Shown: positions 47,451-56,279 of the stretch, one piece after another
How positions within the stretch are numbered: the stretch's first letter is position 1
Layout: each line of letters begins with the position of its first letter
Assembly (NCBI GenBank): GCA_031282525.1
Contig: JAITDN010000004.1
Span: 1 to 64,000 of the forward strand
Source of the DNA: Candidatus Endomicrobiellum basalitermitum
Lineage (GTDB): Bacteria > Elusimicrobiota > Endomicrobiia > Endomicrobiales > Endomicrobiaceae
Length of the DNA stretch: 64,000 nucleotides
Direction of reading: 5' to 3'
Made by a program: the position numbers and the translations under genes
The notes under the pieces: generated by a model
What the model was told of the DNA's origin: nothing
What the model saw: only the letters and a program-made list of their open reading frames with translations
The model's database searches: none

Positions 47451-47810
47451 TTATTTTTTAGGATTTTCGATTTCTTCTTGGCACTTAATACAATATTTAG
47501 TCCAAGGAATCGCTTTCAATCTCATTAATGGGATAATATATCCACAATACTCACATTTACCATAATTGTCTTTTTCTATTTTACTAAGCGCATCATTTAC
47601 AGCATTCAAAGTCATTTTATCATTTGAAATAAGTTCAAAGTATATTTCTTTTTCGCTATTGTTACTCGCTGTATCTATTTCATCTCCAACATTAGTAATA
47701 TCTAAATCAACATTCATTCCACTACGAGCATTATTATTTGACTTATTTAACAGCTCTGTTCTTTTTTGTATTAATGTCCTTTTTAAATTAATTAAATCTT
47801 TTTTATTCAT
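47451..47810 (-). CDS. DksA/TraR-family zinc-finger protein
   Basis: A 119-residue protein with an N-terminal coiled coil and a C4 zinc finger (CEYCG and CIKCQ, about residues 85-108) as in DksA/TraR. DksA proteins bind RNA polymerase through the secondary channel and mediate the ppGpp response, with acidic residues at the coiled-coil tip. Whether this copy does so is not shown by sequence. It lies between a decarboxylase and the mscS gene with short spacing on both sides. Confidence 0.85.
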   Translation of the reverse strand: MNKKDLINLKRTLIQKRTELLNKSNNNARSGMNVDLDITNVGDEIDTASNNSEKEIYFELISNDKMTLNAVNDALSKIEKDNYGKCEYCGYIIPLMRLKAIPWTKYCIKCQEEIENPKK

Positions 47811-47821
47811 TGCCTTTCCCG

Positions 47822-49303
47822 CTAATTTGTAAAAACCTTTACTGTTTTTAACATTTCTGTTTCCTGTCCACTTATTCTTATGTCTTTAGCAGACATATCT
47901 ATAAGATAATCACATATTTCCTTTGTAATTCTTTCTCCAGGAATCACAATCGGAATACCCGGAGGATAAGGAGTAAGAGTTTGAGCAGCAATATGGCCAA
48001 CCGCTTTCTTTAAACCTAATTTTTTTGTGTCACCCGAAAGAAATACTTCTCTAGGTCTCATAACCATTTCAGTAGCAAGAGATGGGATTTTAAGAATCCA
48101 ATTCTTCTGCCCGCCATGATATTTTTTATTTATATCCTCAAGACCATTCACAAAAGTTTCCACATCTGATTTAATTGAACCCTCACCCATAATCGCAACC
48201 AAATTAAATAAATCGGCATAATCAAGTTGTATATTATACTCTTTTGCGAGAATACTTTCAATTTCATAGCCTGAAAGACCGGTTTTTGTAACATTAACAG
48301 TAAGTTTTGTAATATCTAGATCAAATCCTAATTTTTGCATTTCCTTTCGTGTAAAACATTTCATTGAGTTAATATTGTTATTTATATATGAACGTCCTTC
48401 TTCAGCAGCTTCTATAACCCTGTTAAAATTTTTTTCACCATATAGAAATGCTTGTCTCCTAGCTAAGTCAAGACTTGCAAGAATCAAATAATTTGGACTT
48501 GTAGTCTGAAGCATTGAAACTATTTTCTTTACTCTAATACAATCAATAAGACTGGAATTAAAATGTAACACTGAACCTTGTGACATAGCAGATAAAATTT
48601 TATGTGTTGACTGAACACATAAATCTGCCCCTGCAGTAACTGCAGATTCTGGCAAACGCTTGTTAAAAAGCAAATGTGCACCGTGTGCTTCGTCAACTAG
48701 GACTATTTTCCCTCTTCTATGGCATAAATCAACAATTTTACTTAATTCAGTAACCACACCATTATATGTTGGACTTGTTACAAATACAGCCTTAGCCTCT
48801 GGATATTTATCCAAAGCATCTTTTATCTGATCATAGGTCGAATTAAATATCAAATCAAGATTTTGATCAATTTTAGGCTGAATCCAAATAGGCCATACAC
48901 CAGACATAATTATTCCTGCCATAATCGACTTATGCGAACTTCTTGAAACTATTACAGAATCGCCAGAATTACACGCAGCAAGAAACATGGCTATATTTCC
49001 AACAGAAGTACCATTAACCAAAAAGAAAGAATGCTTTACCCCATACGCTTGAGCCATAAGCTCTTGAGCTTTTTTTATAGAACCTACTGGATCATGTAAA
49101 GAATCAACTTCATCAAAAACAGTTACATCAAATTTATAAACTTCTTCACCAGTATAATCTTTTAATCCTTTATCTATACCTCTACCATTCTTATGACCAG
49201 GACAATGAAATGAAATAACATTTCTTTTTGCATGCGCCAAAAGAGCATCATACAAAGGAGTCCTTAATTGCTTTGCCATAAATGACTTAGATGTCTTTTT
49301 CAC
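47822..49303 (-). CDS. Orn/Lys/Arg decarboxylase (SpeA/YaaO-type fold I)
   Basis: This PLP enzyme decarboxylates a basic amino acid. It has RTPLYDALLAHAKRNVISFHCPGHK, SRSSHKSIMAGIIMSG, VDEAHGAHLLF with the PLP aspartate/histidine and VQSTHKILSAMSQGS with the Schiff-base lysine. At 493 residues it matches the short Bacillus SpeA class (arginine decarboxylase) rather than the long biodegradative enzymes. With nspC and the reductase at 1-1633 it could feed polyamine synthesis. I start at GTG 49303, 9 bases after GAGGG; the TTG at 49312 would lie against that site. Confidence 0.88.
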   Translation of the reverse strand: MKKTSKSFMAKQLRTPLYDALLAHAKRNVISFHCPGHKNGRGIDKGLKDYTGEEVYKFDVTVFDEVDSLHDPVGSIKKAQELMAQAYGVKHSFFLVNGTSVGNIAMFLAACNSGDSVIVSRSSHKSIMAGIIMSGVWPIWIQPKIDQNLDLIFNSTYDQIKDALDKYPEAKAVFVTSPTYNGVVTELSKIVDLCHRRGKIVLVDEAHGAHLLFNKRLPESAVTAGADLCVQSTHKILSAMSQGSVLHFNSSLIDCIRVKKIVSMLQTTSPNYLILASLDLARRQAFLYGEKNFNRVIEAAEEGRSYINNNINSMKCFTRKEMQKLGFDLDITKLTVNVTKTGLSGYEIESILAKEYNIQLDYADLFNLVAIMGEGSIKSDVETFVNGLEDINKKYHGGQKNWILKIPSLATEMVMRPREVFLSGDTKKLGLKKAVGHIAAQTLTPYPPGIPIVIPGERITKEICDYLIDMSAKDIRISGQETEMLKTVKVFTN

Positions 49304-49328
49304 TATTATCAACCCTCAAATAGATAAG

Positions 49329-49402
49329 TGCCCGGTAGAAGACTCGAACTTCTGACCCCTTCCATGTCAAGGAAGTACTCTAACCAACTGAGCTAACCGG
49401 GC
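49329..49402 (-). tRNA. tRNA-Val (GAC anticodon)
   Basis: A 74-nt cloverleaf: acceptor GCCCGGT/ACCGGGC, D-arm GCTCAGTTGGTTAGAGT, anticodon stem CTTCC/GGAAG around TTGACAT (GAC), T-arm AGAAGTTCGAGTCTTCT, discriminator A. No encoded CCA. Confidence 0.95.
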
Positions 49403-49425
49403 GTCACGAAAATAAAATACAAAAC

Positions 49426-49497
49426 AGGTGCGGGCCGGAATTGAACCGGCGAATAACAGTTTTGCAGACTGCTCCCTTACCACTTGGGTACCGCACC
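49426..49497 (-). tRNA. tRNA-Cys (GCA anticodon)
   Basis: A 72-nt cloverleaf: acceptor GGTGCGG/CCGCACC, anticodon stem GCAGT/ACTGT around CTGCAAA (GCA), T-arm GCCGGTTCAATTCCGGC and the U73 discriminator typical of tRNA-Cys. It lies 23 bp upstream of tRNA-Val. Confidence 0.95.
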
Positions 49498-49925
49498 ACC
49501 AAAAACTATAAAGCACATTAATACACTTATAACTTACAAGTAATAAATTTAGCATTACTATTTTCACCTATAAATATAAATTTTTTTACATTATAAAGGA
49601 TTATTTATTGAAAGTTATATAATTCCTAAAATATAAACGACAATCTACTAAAACCAACACAAAATTAAAAACATATAGAGTTTATCTTCCTCACTGCCCT
49701 TAGAATTATATGATTTATATATATATTGAGAAAACCACATGCAGTACGAAAAAAAAACGTCATTAAGCTTCACAAATATATTCACTTTTTATTCTCTTAT
49801 AAATATTCTCATAAATATTATTTAGTTTTAAAAAAGCGTTGTGATATCCTAGTTTTTTATTACAACTAGTTCTGCTACATCAAAATTTTAAATTTGTAAA
49901 AGTCGTATCGGTAAGCAACAGCATA
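49498..49925. other. Gene-free 0.43 kb between tRNA-Cys and the kinase gene
   Basis: AT-rich. On the minus strand a possible tRNA promoter reads TTGTCG, 18 bases, TATAAC (about 49646-49617). A 36-codon open segment ending in TAA near 49770 (…KKLGYHNAFLKLNNIYENI…) has no start codon and may be a gene remnant; I cannot identify it. Nothing else is evident. Confidence 0.35.
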
Positions 49926-50489
49926 TTAAATATCCAATTCATTATTAATACTCATCAACAATTTCTCAACTGCAACTTCAAGAGCCCTTGTATCGTTTGA
50001 ATCATTAGTAAAATTAATATCAGCCATATCGGCCACCCTTTTCAATTGTTGTCCCGAACCTTCTAATTGCGACTCTTTATCTTCAAGTTCAATAAATTTC
50101 TCTATAGTGTCAGGATCCCCCAATCTTTTTCTATTTTGCATTCTTTTAAAACGCAAAAATTGAGGAGAATTAATATTTACTAAAACAAAATCTTTTATTT
50201 TCCTTAACTCATTAACTTCATCCGGATGCCTTATAGAAGTTATACAATATTTACCGTCTAAAGCAATTTTTTCTAAAATTTTTTTTACAAGAATCTCATT
50301 CCCATTTTTCTCTCTTAATCCAGTTCCAAACACTATAAAATTCTCTCTTATAAACTCAATACCTAATCCTCTCATCATTTCTCTAATAACATCTGATAAG
50401 GAATAATGTATGTATCCGTACTCTCTAGACATATACTCCGCAATTGTATCTTTGCCTGAACAATAAAGACCTGTTAAACCAATTATCAT
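49926..50489 (-). CDS. P-loop nucleotide kinase-like protein (UPF0200/CoaE-like), function unknown
   Basis: This 187-residue protein has a kinase-type P-loop, IIGLTGLYCSGKDTIAEYM, then SLSDVIREM, TSIRHPDEVNELRK, FKRMQNRKRLGD and ADINFTNDSND. The pattern resembles UPF0200 proteins and dNMP or dephospho-CoA kinases; the substrate cannot be inferred. It stands alone between the initiator tRNA and the tRNA-Cys region. A dephospho-CoA kinase role would fit with panD but is not supported by specific motifs. Confidence 0.7.
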   Translation of the reverse strand: MIIGLTGLYCSGKDTIAEYMSREYGYIHYSLSDVIREMMRGLGIEFIRENFIVFGTGLREKNGNEILVKKILEKIALDGKYCITSIRHPDEVNELRKIKDFVLVNINSPQFLRFKRMQNRKRLGDPDTIEKFIELEDKESQLEGSGQQLKRVADMADINFTNDSNDTRALEVAVEKLLMSINNELDI

Positions 50490-50641
50490 TTATTTTCTAT
50501 CCAACCCTTAGATAAGTAATAACTTTTGTAATATTTAGATTAAATTAACATCTATCTCATTTCAATATCTATTTAAAAAAACCAAAAAATACAACCCCCT
50601 CATACTTTATTAAGGCACAGGGGGCCTAACATATAAAAAAC

Positions 50642-50715
<74 letters not shown>

Positions 50716-50769
50716 ATTGCATAATTTCATGACTCTTAATTTGTAATTATACTAAAATTTTATTTTCTG

Positions 50770-52569
50770 TCAAATACTTACTTTAACATAACACCTAAAG
50801 AACATCCACTATTTCCATCTATGTTTATTATACGTAACAAGTAAAAACTGCATTGCAGTAGAAAACTCTTTAATTGTAACATTCATCTAACGAAACATCT
50901 ACCTCATCTAAAATACAAAAAGGAGAATGCTTTGCCATAAAAAAGAAAAATCAAAGCAAAACAGACTTAAAGCTTTTTCACCACTTGAACAAAGGGAAAT
51001 ACTTTGCAATTTCTTTCCCTGCTGGTTGTGTACGCAAGAATATCAATCTCACTTTCAAGAAACCACATTTATCGCTAAATATTAAATCCGCATTCCCCAC
51101 ACCACAAAAAAGTCTTATGTAAAGCTTTTTAAAATTTTCCTTCACAATGTTAAAAGCTTTTTTAAAAACTCTCAGCAGTGGAGTGATTAATTTTTTTATA
51201 ATTTCATGTGCAAGTCTTGTTGTTGTTCTAAAAGAGAATTATATTTTTGTTCTATAATCTAATACCCCTTGTGCCACAAGATTTACAAATATCAAAGATT
51301 CAATTTTATTCCTTATCATTTTAACTTCTTCAGTATTAATTTTAATATTATTACTAAAATTATTTTTTATTTCTTCATATTTTTTTCATAAGTATCTATA
51401 AGCTTTCTTTCTGAACCGTTTTTCTGATATTCAAGATTCTTAAAATTGATTTGCATGTTGTTTATTCCACTATTTGTACTATTTATTTTACTTTGTAAAT
51501 TGTGCAATTCGTCTATTTTTGTATTCAGCACAGTTTAAAACATTTTTGATTAGACGCAACTAATTCTAGAATCTTTTTATTGTTTTTAGAAATCTTAAAT
51601 TCAAATTTTTTTTACTTGACTTCTAAAATTAGTGATATTATCAATAATGTATTGATACTCTCTATTTTTTTCAATATGAACCCGTTTCTCATCAATCTGT
51701 GTTTTTTGATCTTTATCAGATCAAAACTTAAAACCTATTTCTCAATTAAGAGGCTCTCTCAATATTTATCTAGCTGCCGTATTTTAAATTGTATATTAGA
51801 AATATTCTACTTTATACCCCATCGACTCATCGTAAAGTCTTTTTGCCTGTCCTTCAATCAATAATCGGTTCTCAAAAAAATACCCCCCCCACACACATCT
51901 TGAACTAAAACATTCCTATAAACTCTAGTCTCTGAGATAAGAACATTAACATATAAAACGAATTATTTTTTTTCATCTCGTAAAAATCGTAGCTTTAAAT
52001 ATTTTATAAGTTCAGAATACCACCAAAGGAAGTCCTATATTGACACTTTTATGATAATCAAAAATCTTTTCAACAATTATAAACGAAAGTCTACTCAAAT
52101 TATTATTCTCTAAAAACCTAATAACATACTCGCCTTTTCTAAAGTTTCACATATAAGATAATTTAATTTTTCTCCTAAAATAGACGCGACAAATTCATGT
52201 TTATCCATATCAATAACAATCAAATTACTTATAATAACCCCTTGCAAAATCATCCAAATTCAATACTACTCTTATAGAGGATCTAAGGACATCTCTTTAT
52301 ACTTAAAAAAATCACTTTGTGAATTATCAAAAATAAGAGAAACTTCTGCCATTCCACTAGTAGTCCTTATTTGAGTATCACTAAATATAACTTTCTTGCA
52401 TATTAGAACTTCTCATTGATTTTGATTTTTTACTCTCAAAGACACCAACGTATAGAATCAACTATATTATATTTGCCCCATCCTTAGGACCTATAATACC
52501 CGAAATTCCATACTTAAATTTTGACACTGTCCTTTCCAAATCACTTACTTTTAATTTTTTTAAGTACAT
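50770..52569 (-). pseudogene. smc: Decayed smc (chromosome segregation ATPase)
   Basis: Minus-strand fragments in several frames align in order with SMC. N-terminal head: MYLKKLKVSDLE (from 52569), FKYGISGIIGPKDGAN (P-loop lysine deleted), VDSIRW, SMRSSNMQE, SGMAEVSLIFDNS. Hinge: FLENNNLSRLSFIIVEKI near 52070-52115. Second coiled coil: TEEVKMIRNKIESL. C-terminal head: LCSSGEKALSLF (about 50970-51005), SPFCILDEVDVSLDE (about 50896-50930). It spans 1.8 kb against about 3.5 kb for intact smc, so much of the coiled coil is deleted. Many stops and frameshifts exclude function. A G8 run lies at 51883-51890. Confidence 0.9.
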
Positions 52570-52768
52570 TATTATTTTTTTTCTTTAATAATAGAATAGT
52601 TTGTTTTTGAGCAGTAAAAATTTAAACTTTATTTTTCTTGAGTTCGCATTTTACCAATAGACAATATTTAGATGAGAGCGATTCGTGAGTTCGTGATATC
52701 TAAAGATAACCTTTATCTTGATAAAACTGTAATTATAAATTTAGACTGACAAAAAAATATCTGAAACT

Positions 52769-53881
52769 TTAATTACTATATATAGCATATTTCTTATATA
52801 TCCTACCATTCATCATCTCAACAGTACGTTGTGTCATTACATTATCATCAAGTACCCACGAAAGTTCGCAACGTTTATAGCCATTCTTAACTGCATTTTT
52901 TAAACCTCTTTCATACATAATAGCTTCAATACCTTTATGTCTATACTCCTTTAAAACACCCATTATCATAAGTCTCAAACCATCTATTTTCTTCCTATAA
53001 TATAAAAATTTTAAAATTCCAAAAGGGAGAAGCTTACCATCAAGTTTTTTAAAAACCTGATTATAATCAGGTAAAGAAATAAGCATTCCAACAGGAGAAT
53101 TTGCTACTGTTGCTATTATTATCATTTCTGGATCCATAAATATTTTTAACTTTGAGGAAATTTCAGCAAACTCTTCATTACTCCATGGGACAAAACCCCA
53201 ATTTTTTTCCCATGCATGATTATATATTGATATTATATCTTCTAAATATCTTTCAAATGATTCCTTTTGCATAGTTTTTATTTCTAACGTAGGAAGTTTT
53301 CTTTTAGCTATCGTTACGGCTTTCTCAAGTCTGTAAATTCTCGAATCCTCTGCGACATCCATATCATAAGCATAGAGTTCCTTTATCTTCCTAAGGCCAC
53401 ATTCTTCAGCAAGGCGCAAATAATATTGAGGAGTATAAGACATCATAAAACTTGGCGGTATATCAAATCCCTCTAATAAAAACCCACATTCATCATTTGT
53501 CGATGGATTCATAGGCCCCATCATTTTATGTATATTTTGCTCTTTAAGCCAATTCTTTACTGAAGAAAAAAGCGCTTTTGCCACCTTGTCCTCATCAAAA
53601 CATTCAAAAAAACCGAAAAATCCGCAGTTATCATTTTGAAATTTTATATAATTATGGTCTATTATTGCCACGACTCTACCAATAACATCATTATTGTCAT
53701 TATAAGCTAAAAAAAGTTGCTTTTTTGCATGTATCCAGAAAGGATTTTTAACTTCTGAAAGAATACTTGTAGTAGTTGAGATTAAGGGTGGTACCCACGG
53801 ACTATTTTTTGAATAAATTTTCCAAGGTAGACGAATGAATTCTTTAAATTGCCTTTTAGTACTTACTTTGATTACTTTCAT
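52769..53881 (-). CDS. GNAT-fold acyltransferase, probable bacterial ceramide synthase
   Basis: A 370-residue protein of the large GNAT-like family found in sphingolipid-making bacteria. Segments: RLPWKIYSKNSPWVPPL, NPFWIHAKKQLFLAY, IGRVVAIIDHNYIKF, GFFGFFECFDEDKVAKALF, MMGPMNPSTNDECGFLLEGF and a C-terminal acetyltransferase-like fold (GLRLMIMGVLKEYRHKGIEAIMYE) with a CoA-binding-loop pattern. It is third in an operon after a serine palmitoyltransferase-like gene and a CerR-like reductase. N-acylation of a sphingoid base is inferred from that context; the sequence alone shows only an acyltransferase of unknown substrate. Confidence 0.7.
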   Translation of the reverse strand: MKVIKVSTKRQFKEFIRLPWKIYSKNSPWVPPLISTTTSILSEVKNPFWIHAKKQLFLAYNDNNDVIGRVVAIIDHNYIKFQNDNCGFFGFFECFDEDKVAKALFSSVKNWLKEQNIHKMMGPMNPSTNDECGFLLEGFDIPPSFMMSYTPQYYLRLAEECGLRKIKELYAYDMDVAEDSRIYRLEKAVTIAKRKLPTLEIKTMQKESFERYLEDIISIYNHAWEKNWGFVPWSNEEFAEISSKLKIFMDPEMIIIATVANSPVGMLISLPDYNQVFKKLDGKLLPFGILKFLYYRKKIDGLRLMIMGVLKEYRHKGIEAIMYERGLKNAVKNGYKRCELSWVLDDNVMTQRTVEMMNGRIYKKYAIYSN

Positions 53882-53926
53882 TATATATATTAGTTTTCTC
53901 CTTGATTAGTTCTCTATGGCATTTAT

Positions 53927-55114
53927 CTAAACTAGTATATTAAGCTGTTTACCAACTTTCTCAAACTTTTCAAGGATAAAATTTAAATTATCGTCAGAAT
54001 GAGTAGCCATATAGCTTGTTCTAATTATAGAATGTCCTTCCTGTACTGCAGGGGTAACAACAGGTGAGGCAAAAACTCCTTCGTCAAAAAGCATTCTCCA
54101 CATCTTAAAAGCAACTAAATCGCTTCCCACAACTAAAGGTATAATAGGTGATTCTGAGCAACCTGTGTCATATCCCATAGATTTAAAAGCTGATTTCATT
54201 TTTTTAGAAATTTTTATAAGTCTCGCTCTTCGTTCAGGTTCAGCAACAATTAAATCCAAAGCAGCCTCTATAGCTCCTACACAAGCAGGGGGAAGACTTG
54301 CTGTGAAAATCATTGTCCTCGCATTATGTTTAATGTAGTCAACAACTTCAGCCTTACTGGCAATAAAACCACCAATGGAAGCCAAAGATTTAGAAGCCGT
54401 AGCCATCAGTACATCAATATCATCCATCATATTAAAGTATTCTCCAGTTCCTTTTCCATTTTTACCTATCACACCTAGAGAATGAGCTTCATCAACAAAT
54501 ACCTTTACTCCATATTTCTTTGCAAGTCTTGCAATTTCTGGCAAATTTGTGATATCACCTTCCATACTAAAAACTCCATCGACTACAATCAATATACATT
54601 TCCCTTTACACCTAACAATTTGCCTTTCAAGATCCGACATGTCATTGTGTCTAAATCTTACCATTTCGCCAAAAGATAAACGACAACCATCTATAATTGA
54701 AGCATGATCTAATTTATCCGTAATTAAAACCTCATTTTTCCCTGCTAAACTTGAAATAGCTCCTAAATTTGAATGATGTCCAGTTGTAAAAAGAATAGCT
54801 TCTTCTTTACCTACAAATTTCGCAAATTTTCTTTCAACTTTTTCATGCAAATCATTAGTGCCATTAAGAAATCTAGAACCTGTACAAGAGGTACCATATT
54901 TTTTCATAGCAACTATAGAAGCTTCAATAACTTTAGGATGATTTGCAAGTCCAAGATAATTATTGGAACAAACAACTATTTTTTTTTCACCATCAACTAT
55001 AACTTCCGGACCCTGTACAGATTCAACTTTGTGAAAATAAGGATAAAAACCCTTTATTTTAAGATTATTTACAACATTAAAGTTATAACATTTTTCAAAA
55101 ATATCAGAGCCCAT
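53927..55114 (-). CDS. spt: Alpha-oxoamine synthase, probable serine palmitoyltransferase
   Basis: This fold I PLP enzyme condenses an amino acid with an acyl-CoA or acyl-ACP. It has YPYFHKVESVQGPEVIV, SNNYLGLANHPKVIEA, GTSCTGSRFLNGTNDLHE, LDHASIIDGCRLS, VDEAHSLGVIGKNG and the lysine in ATASKSLASIGGF, then ARTMIFTASLPPA. The FTASLPP, SFGEMVRFRHNDM and ESPIIPLVVG segments fit serine palmitoyltransferases (Bacteroides type) better than KBL (2-amino-3-ketobutyrate ligase) or BioF. It begins 28 bp after the CerR-like gene, with GAGG at the ribosome site. KBL remains the main alternative. Confidence 0.82.
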   Translation of the reverse strand: MGSDIFEKCYNFNVVNNLKIKGFYPYFHKVESVQGPEVIVDGEKKIVVCSNNYLGLANHPKVIEASIVAMKKYGTSCTGSRFLNGTNDLHEKVERKFAKFVGKEEAILFTTGHHSNLGAISSLAGKNEVLITDKLDHASIIDGCRLSFGEMVRFRHNDMSDLERQIVRCKGKCILIVVDGVFSMEGDITNLPEIARLAKKYGVKVFVDEAHSLGVIGKNGKGTGEYFNMMDDIDVLMATASKSLASIGGFIASKAEVVDYIKHNARTMIFTASLPPACVGAIEAALDLIVAEPERRARLIKISKKMKSAFKSMGYDTGCSESPIIPLVVGSDLVAFKMWRMLFDEGVFASPVVTPAVQEGHSIIRTSYMATHSDDNLNFILEKFEKVGKQLNILV

Positions 55115-55142
55115 TTTTTCCTCTTTTGATATAACAAAATAT

Positions 55143-56120
55143 TCAAAAAAATCTATTGTTTAAATACCAATTATATGTTATTTTAGAACCAGCTTTAAAA
55201 GACGTAAAACTAACATTCAAATCTCTTGTTGAAGGCTCAGTATCTGCTATCCAATATTCAAGCATTTCATTGATTTTCTGTCTATTCAATAATGCAGGTC
55301 TTCTGGTAAAATAAGATAAAATTTCCATTGTTATCCCAACAAACTTAAAAATAAAATCAGGGATAAGAACTGGAACTGTTTTTAAATTGGCAGAAAAGGA
55401 TATAATTTTACCTACATCAGACCATGTATACGCAACAGTATCGGCAAGATAGTAACAATTATTATTAGTTTTTTCATTTTTCAGGCAATCTACAACAGAA
55501 TTTGCAACATCTTTTACGTAAACAAGTTGTAATAATTTTCTCATTAACGTTACAGGTCTTAAGTGTTTATGTACTAGTTTAAAAAATATAAACATATCCT
55601 TGTCTCTTGGACCATAAACGGCAGCAGGTCTTAATATAGTATATAACACTTTCCCATATAACTTTTTTTTTATTTCTCTTTCCGCTGCAAGTTTACTCAA
55701 ACCATAATCTGAAATTGGATTTTCTTTATCCGTAAGTTTTCTAAAGCCATCTGACATTGATGGTCCCATAGCGGCTTGAGAGGAAATAAATACAATTTTT
55801 TTTAATCTAGGATTTACTCTTAAAATTGTCTCACATAAGTTTTTGGTAATTTCTACATTTGTTTTAAAATACTCATCCTTAGTCATGGCACGTAAAACAG
55901 CAGCACAATGAACAATAACGTCCACATCTTTAACAATTTTTTCCAAAAAATTGTTATCACTTAAATTACCATATTTACAATCCAGAGACAAACCCCTTAT
56001 CCATTTCAAATTTGCTGTTTCCCTTAAAGAACATATAACATAGTGTTTTGCTTCAAGCAATGCCTCAACAATATGACTTCCAACAAAACCATTTGCACCT
56101 GTAACCAAAACTTTCAACAT
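55143..56120 (-). CDS. NAD(P)-dependent epimerase/reductase, probable ceramide/3-ketosphinganine reductase (CerR-like)
   Basis: An extended SDR protein of 325 residues. The cofactor site is VLVTGANGFVGSHIVEALL; VIVHCAAVLRAM, the YxxxK pair in YGLSKLAAE, and LRPAAVYGPRDKDMFIFFK follow. The VYGPRDKDMF region resembles the reductase that acts in bacterial sphingolipid synthesis. The gene is first in transcription order of a tight three-gene operon with spt and the acyltransferase. General nucleotide-sugar epimerase or SDR-type threonine dehydrogenase are alternatives; the latter has a different N-terminal pattern. Confidence 0.7.
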   Translation of the reverse strand: MLKVLVTGANGFVGSHIVEALLEAKHYVICSLRETANLKWIRGLSLDCKYGNLSDNNFLEKIVKDVDVIVHCAAVLRAMTKDEYFKTNVEITKNLCETILRVNPRLKKIVFISSQAAMGPSMSDGFRKLTDKENPISDYGLSKLAAEREIKKKLYGKVLYTILRPAAVYGPRDKDMFIFFKLVHKHLRPVTLMRKLLQLVYVKDVANSVVDCLKNEKTNNNCYYLADTVAYTWSDVGKIISFSANLKTVPVLIPDFIFKFVGITMEILSYFTRRPALLNRQKINEMLEYWIADTEPSTRDLNVSFTSFKAGSKITYNWYLNNRFF

Positions 56121-56279
56121 ATAGTCTTATCCATTTTAATGTGTCATTTATTTTATATATACCATTATTATATAGAGAAATAATCGAGAATGAATTTAAT
56201 TGTCACTGAATTATCAATGCTGTGAGTGTCACAACTAAGTATTCTTTAACTTATTTTAACAAGATTCTCACAGCTTCTT

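Noticed and set aside
49367-49567. Open frame of 66 codons on the minus strand
   Set aside because: It runs through tRNA-Cys and tRNA-Val and has no family features.
51580-51864. Open frame of 94 codons on the plus strand
   Set aside because: It lies opposite decayed smc coiled-coil sequence and has no independent evidence.
52702-52718. Hairpin AAGATAA-CCT-TTATCTT after the acyltransferase gene
   Set aside because: Stem is AT-only but one region and no T-run follows on the minus strand, so not a convincing terminator.
53927-55114. Threonine degradation (KBL plus SDR threonine dehydrogenase) as the role of this cluster
   Set aside because: The synthase has SPT-type segments, the SDR lacks the threonine dehydrogenase N-terminal pattern, and a large GNAT acyltransferase is present. 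Kept only as an alternative.
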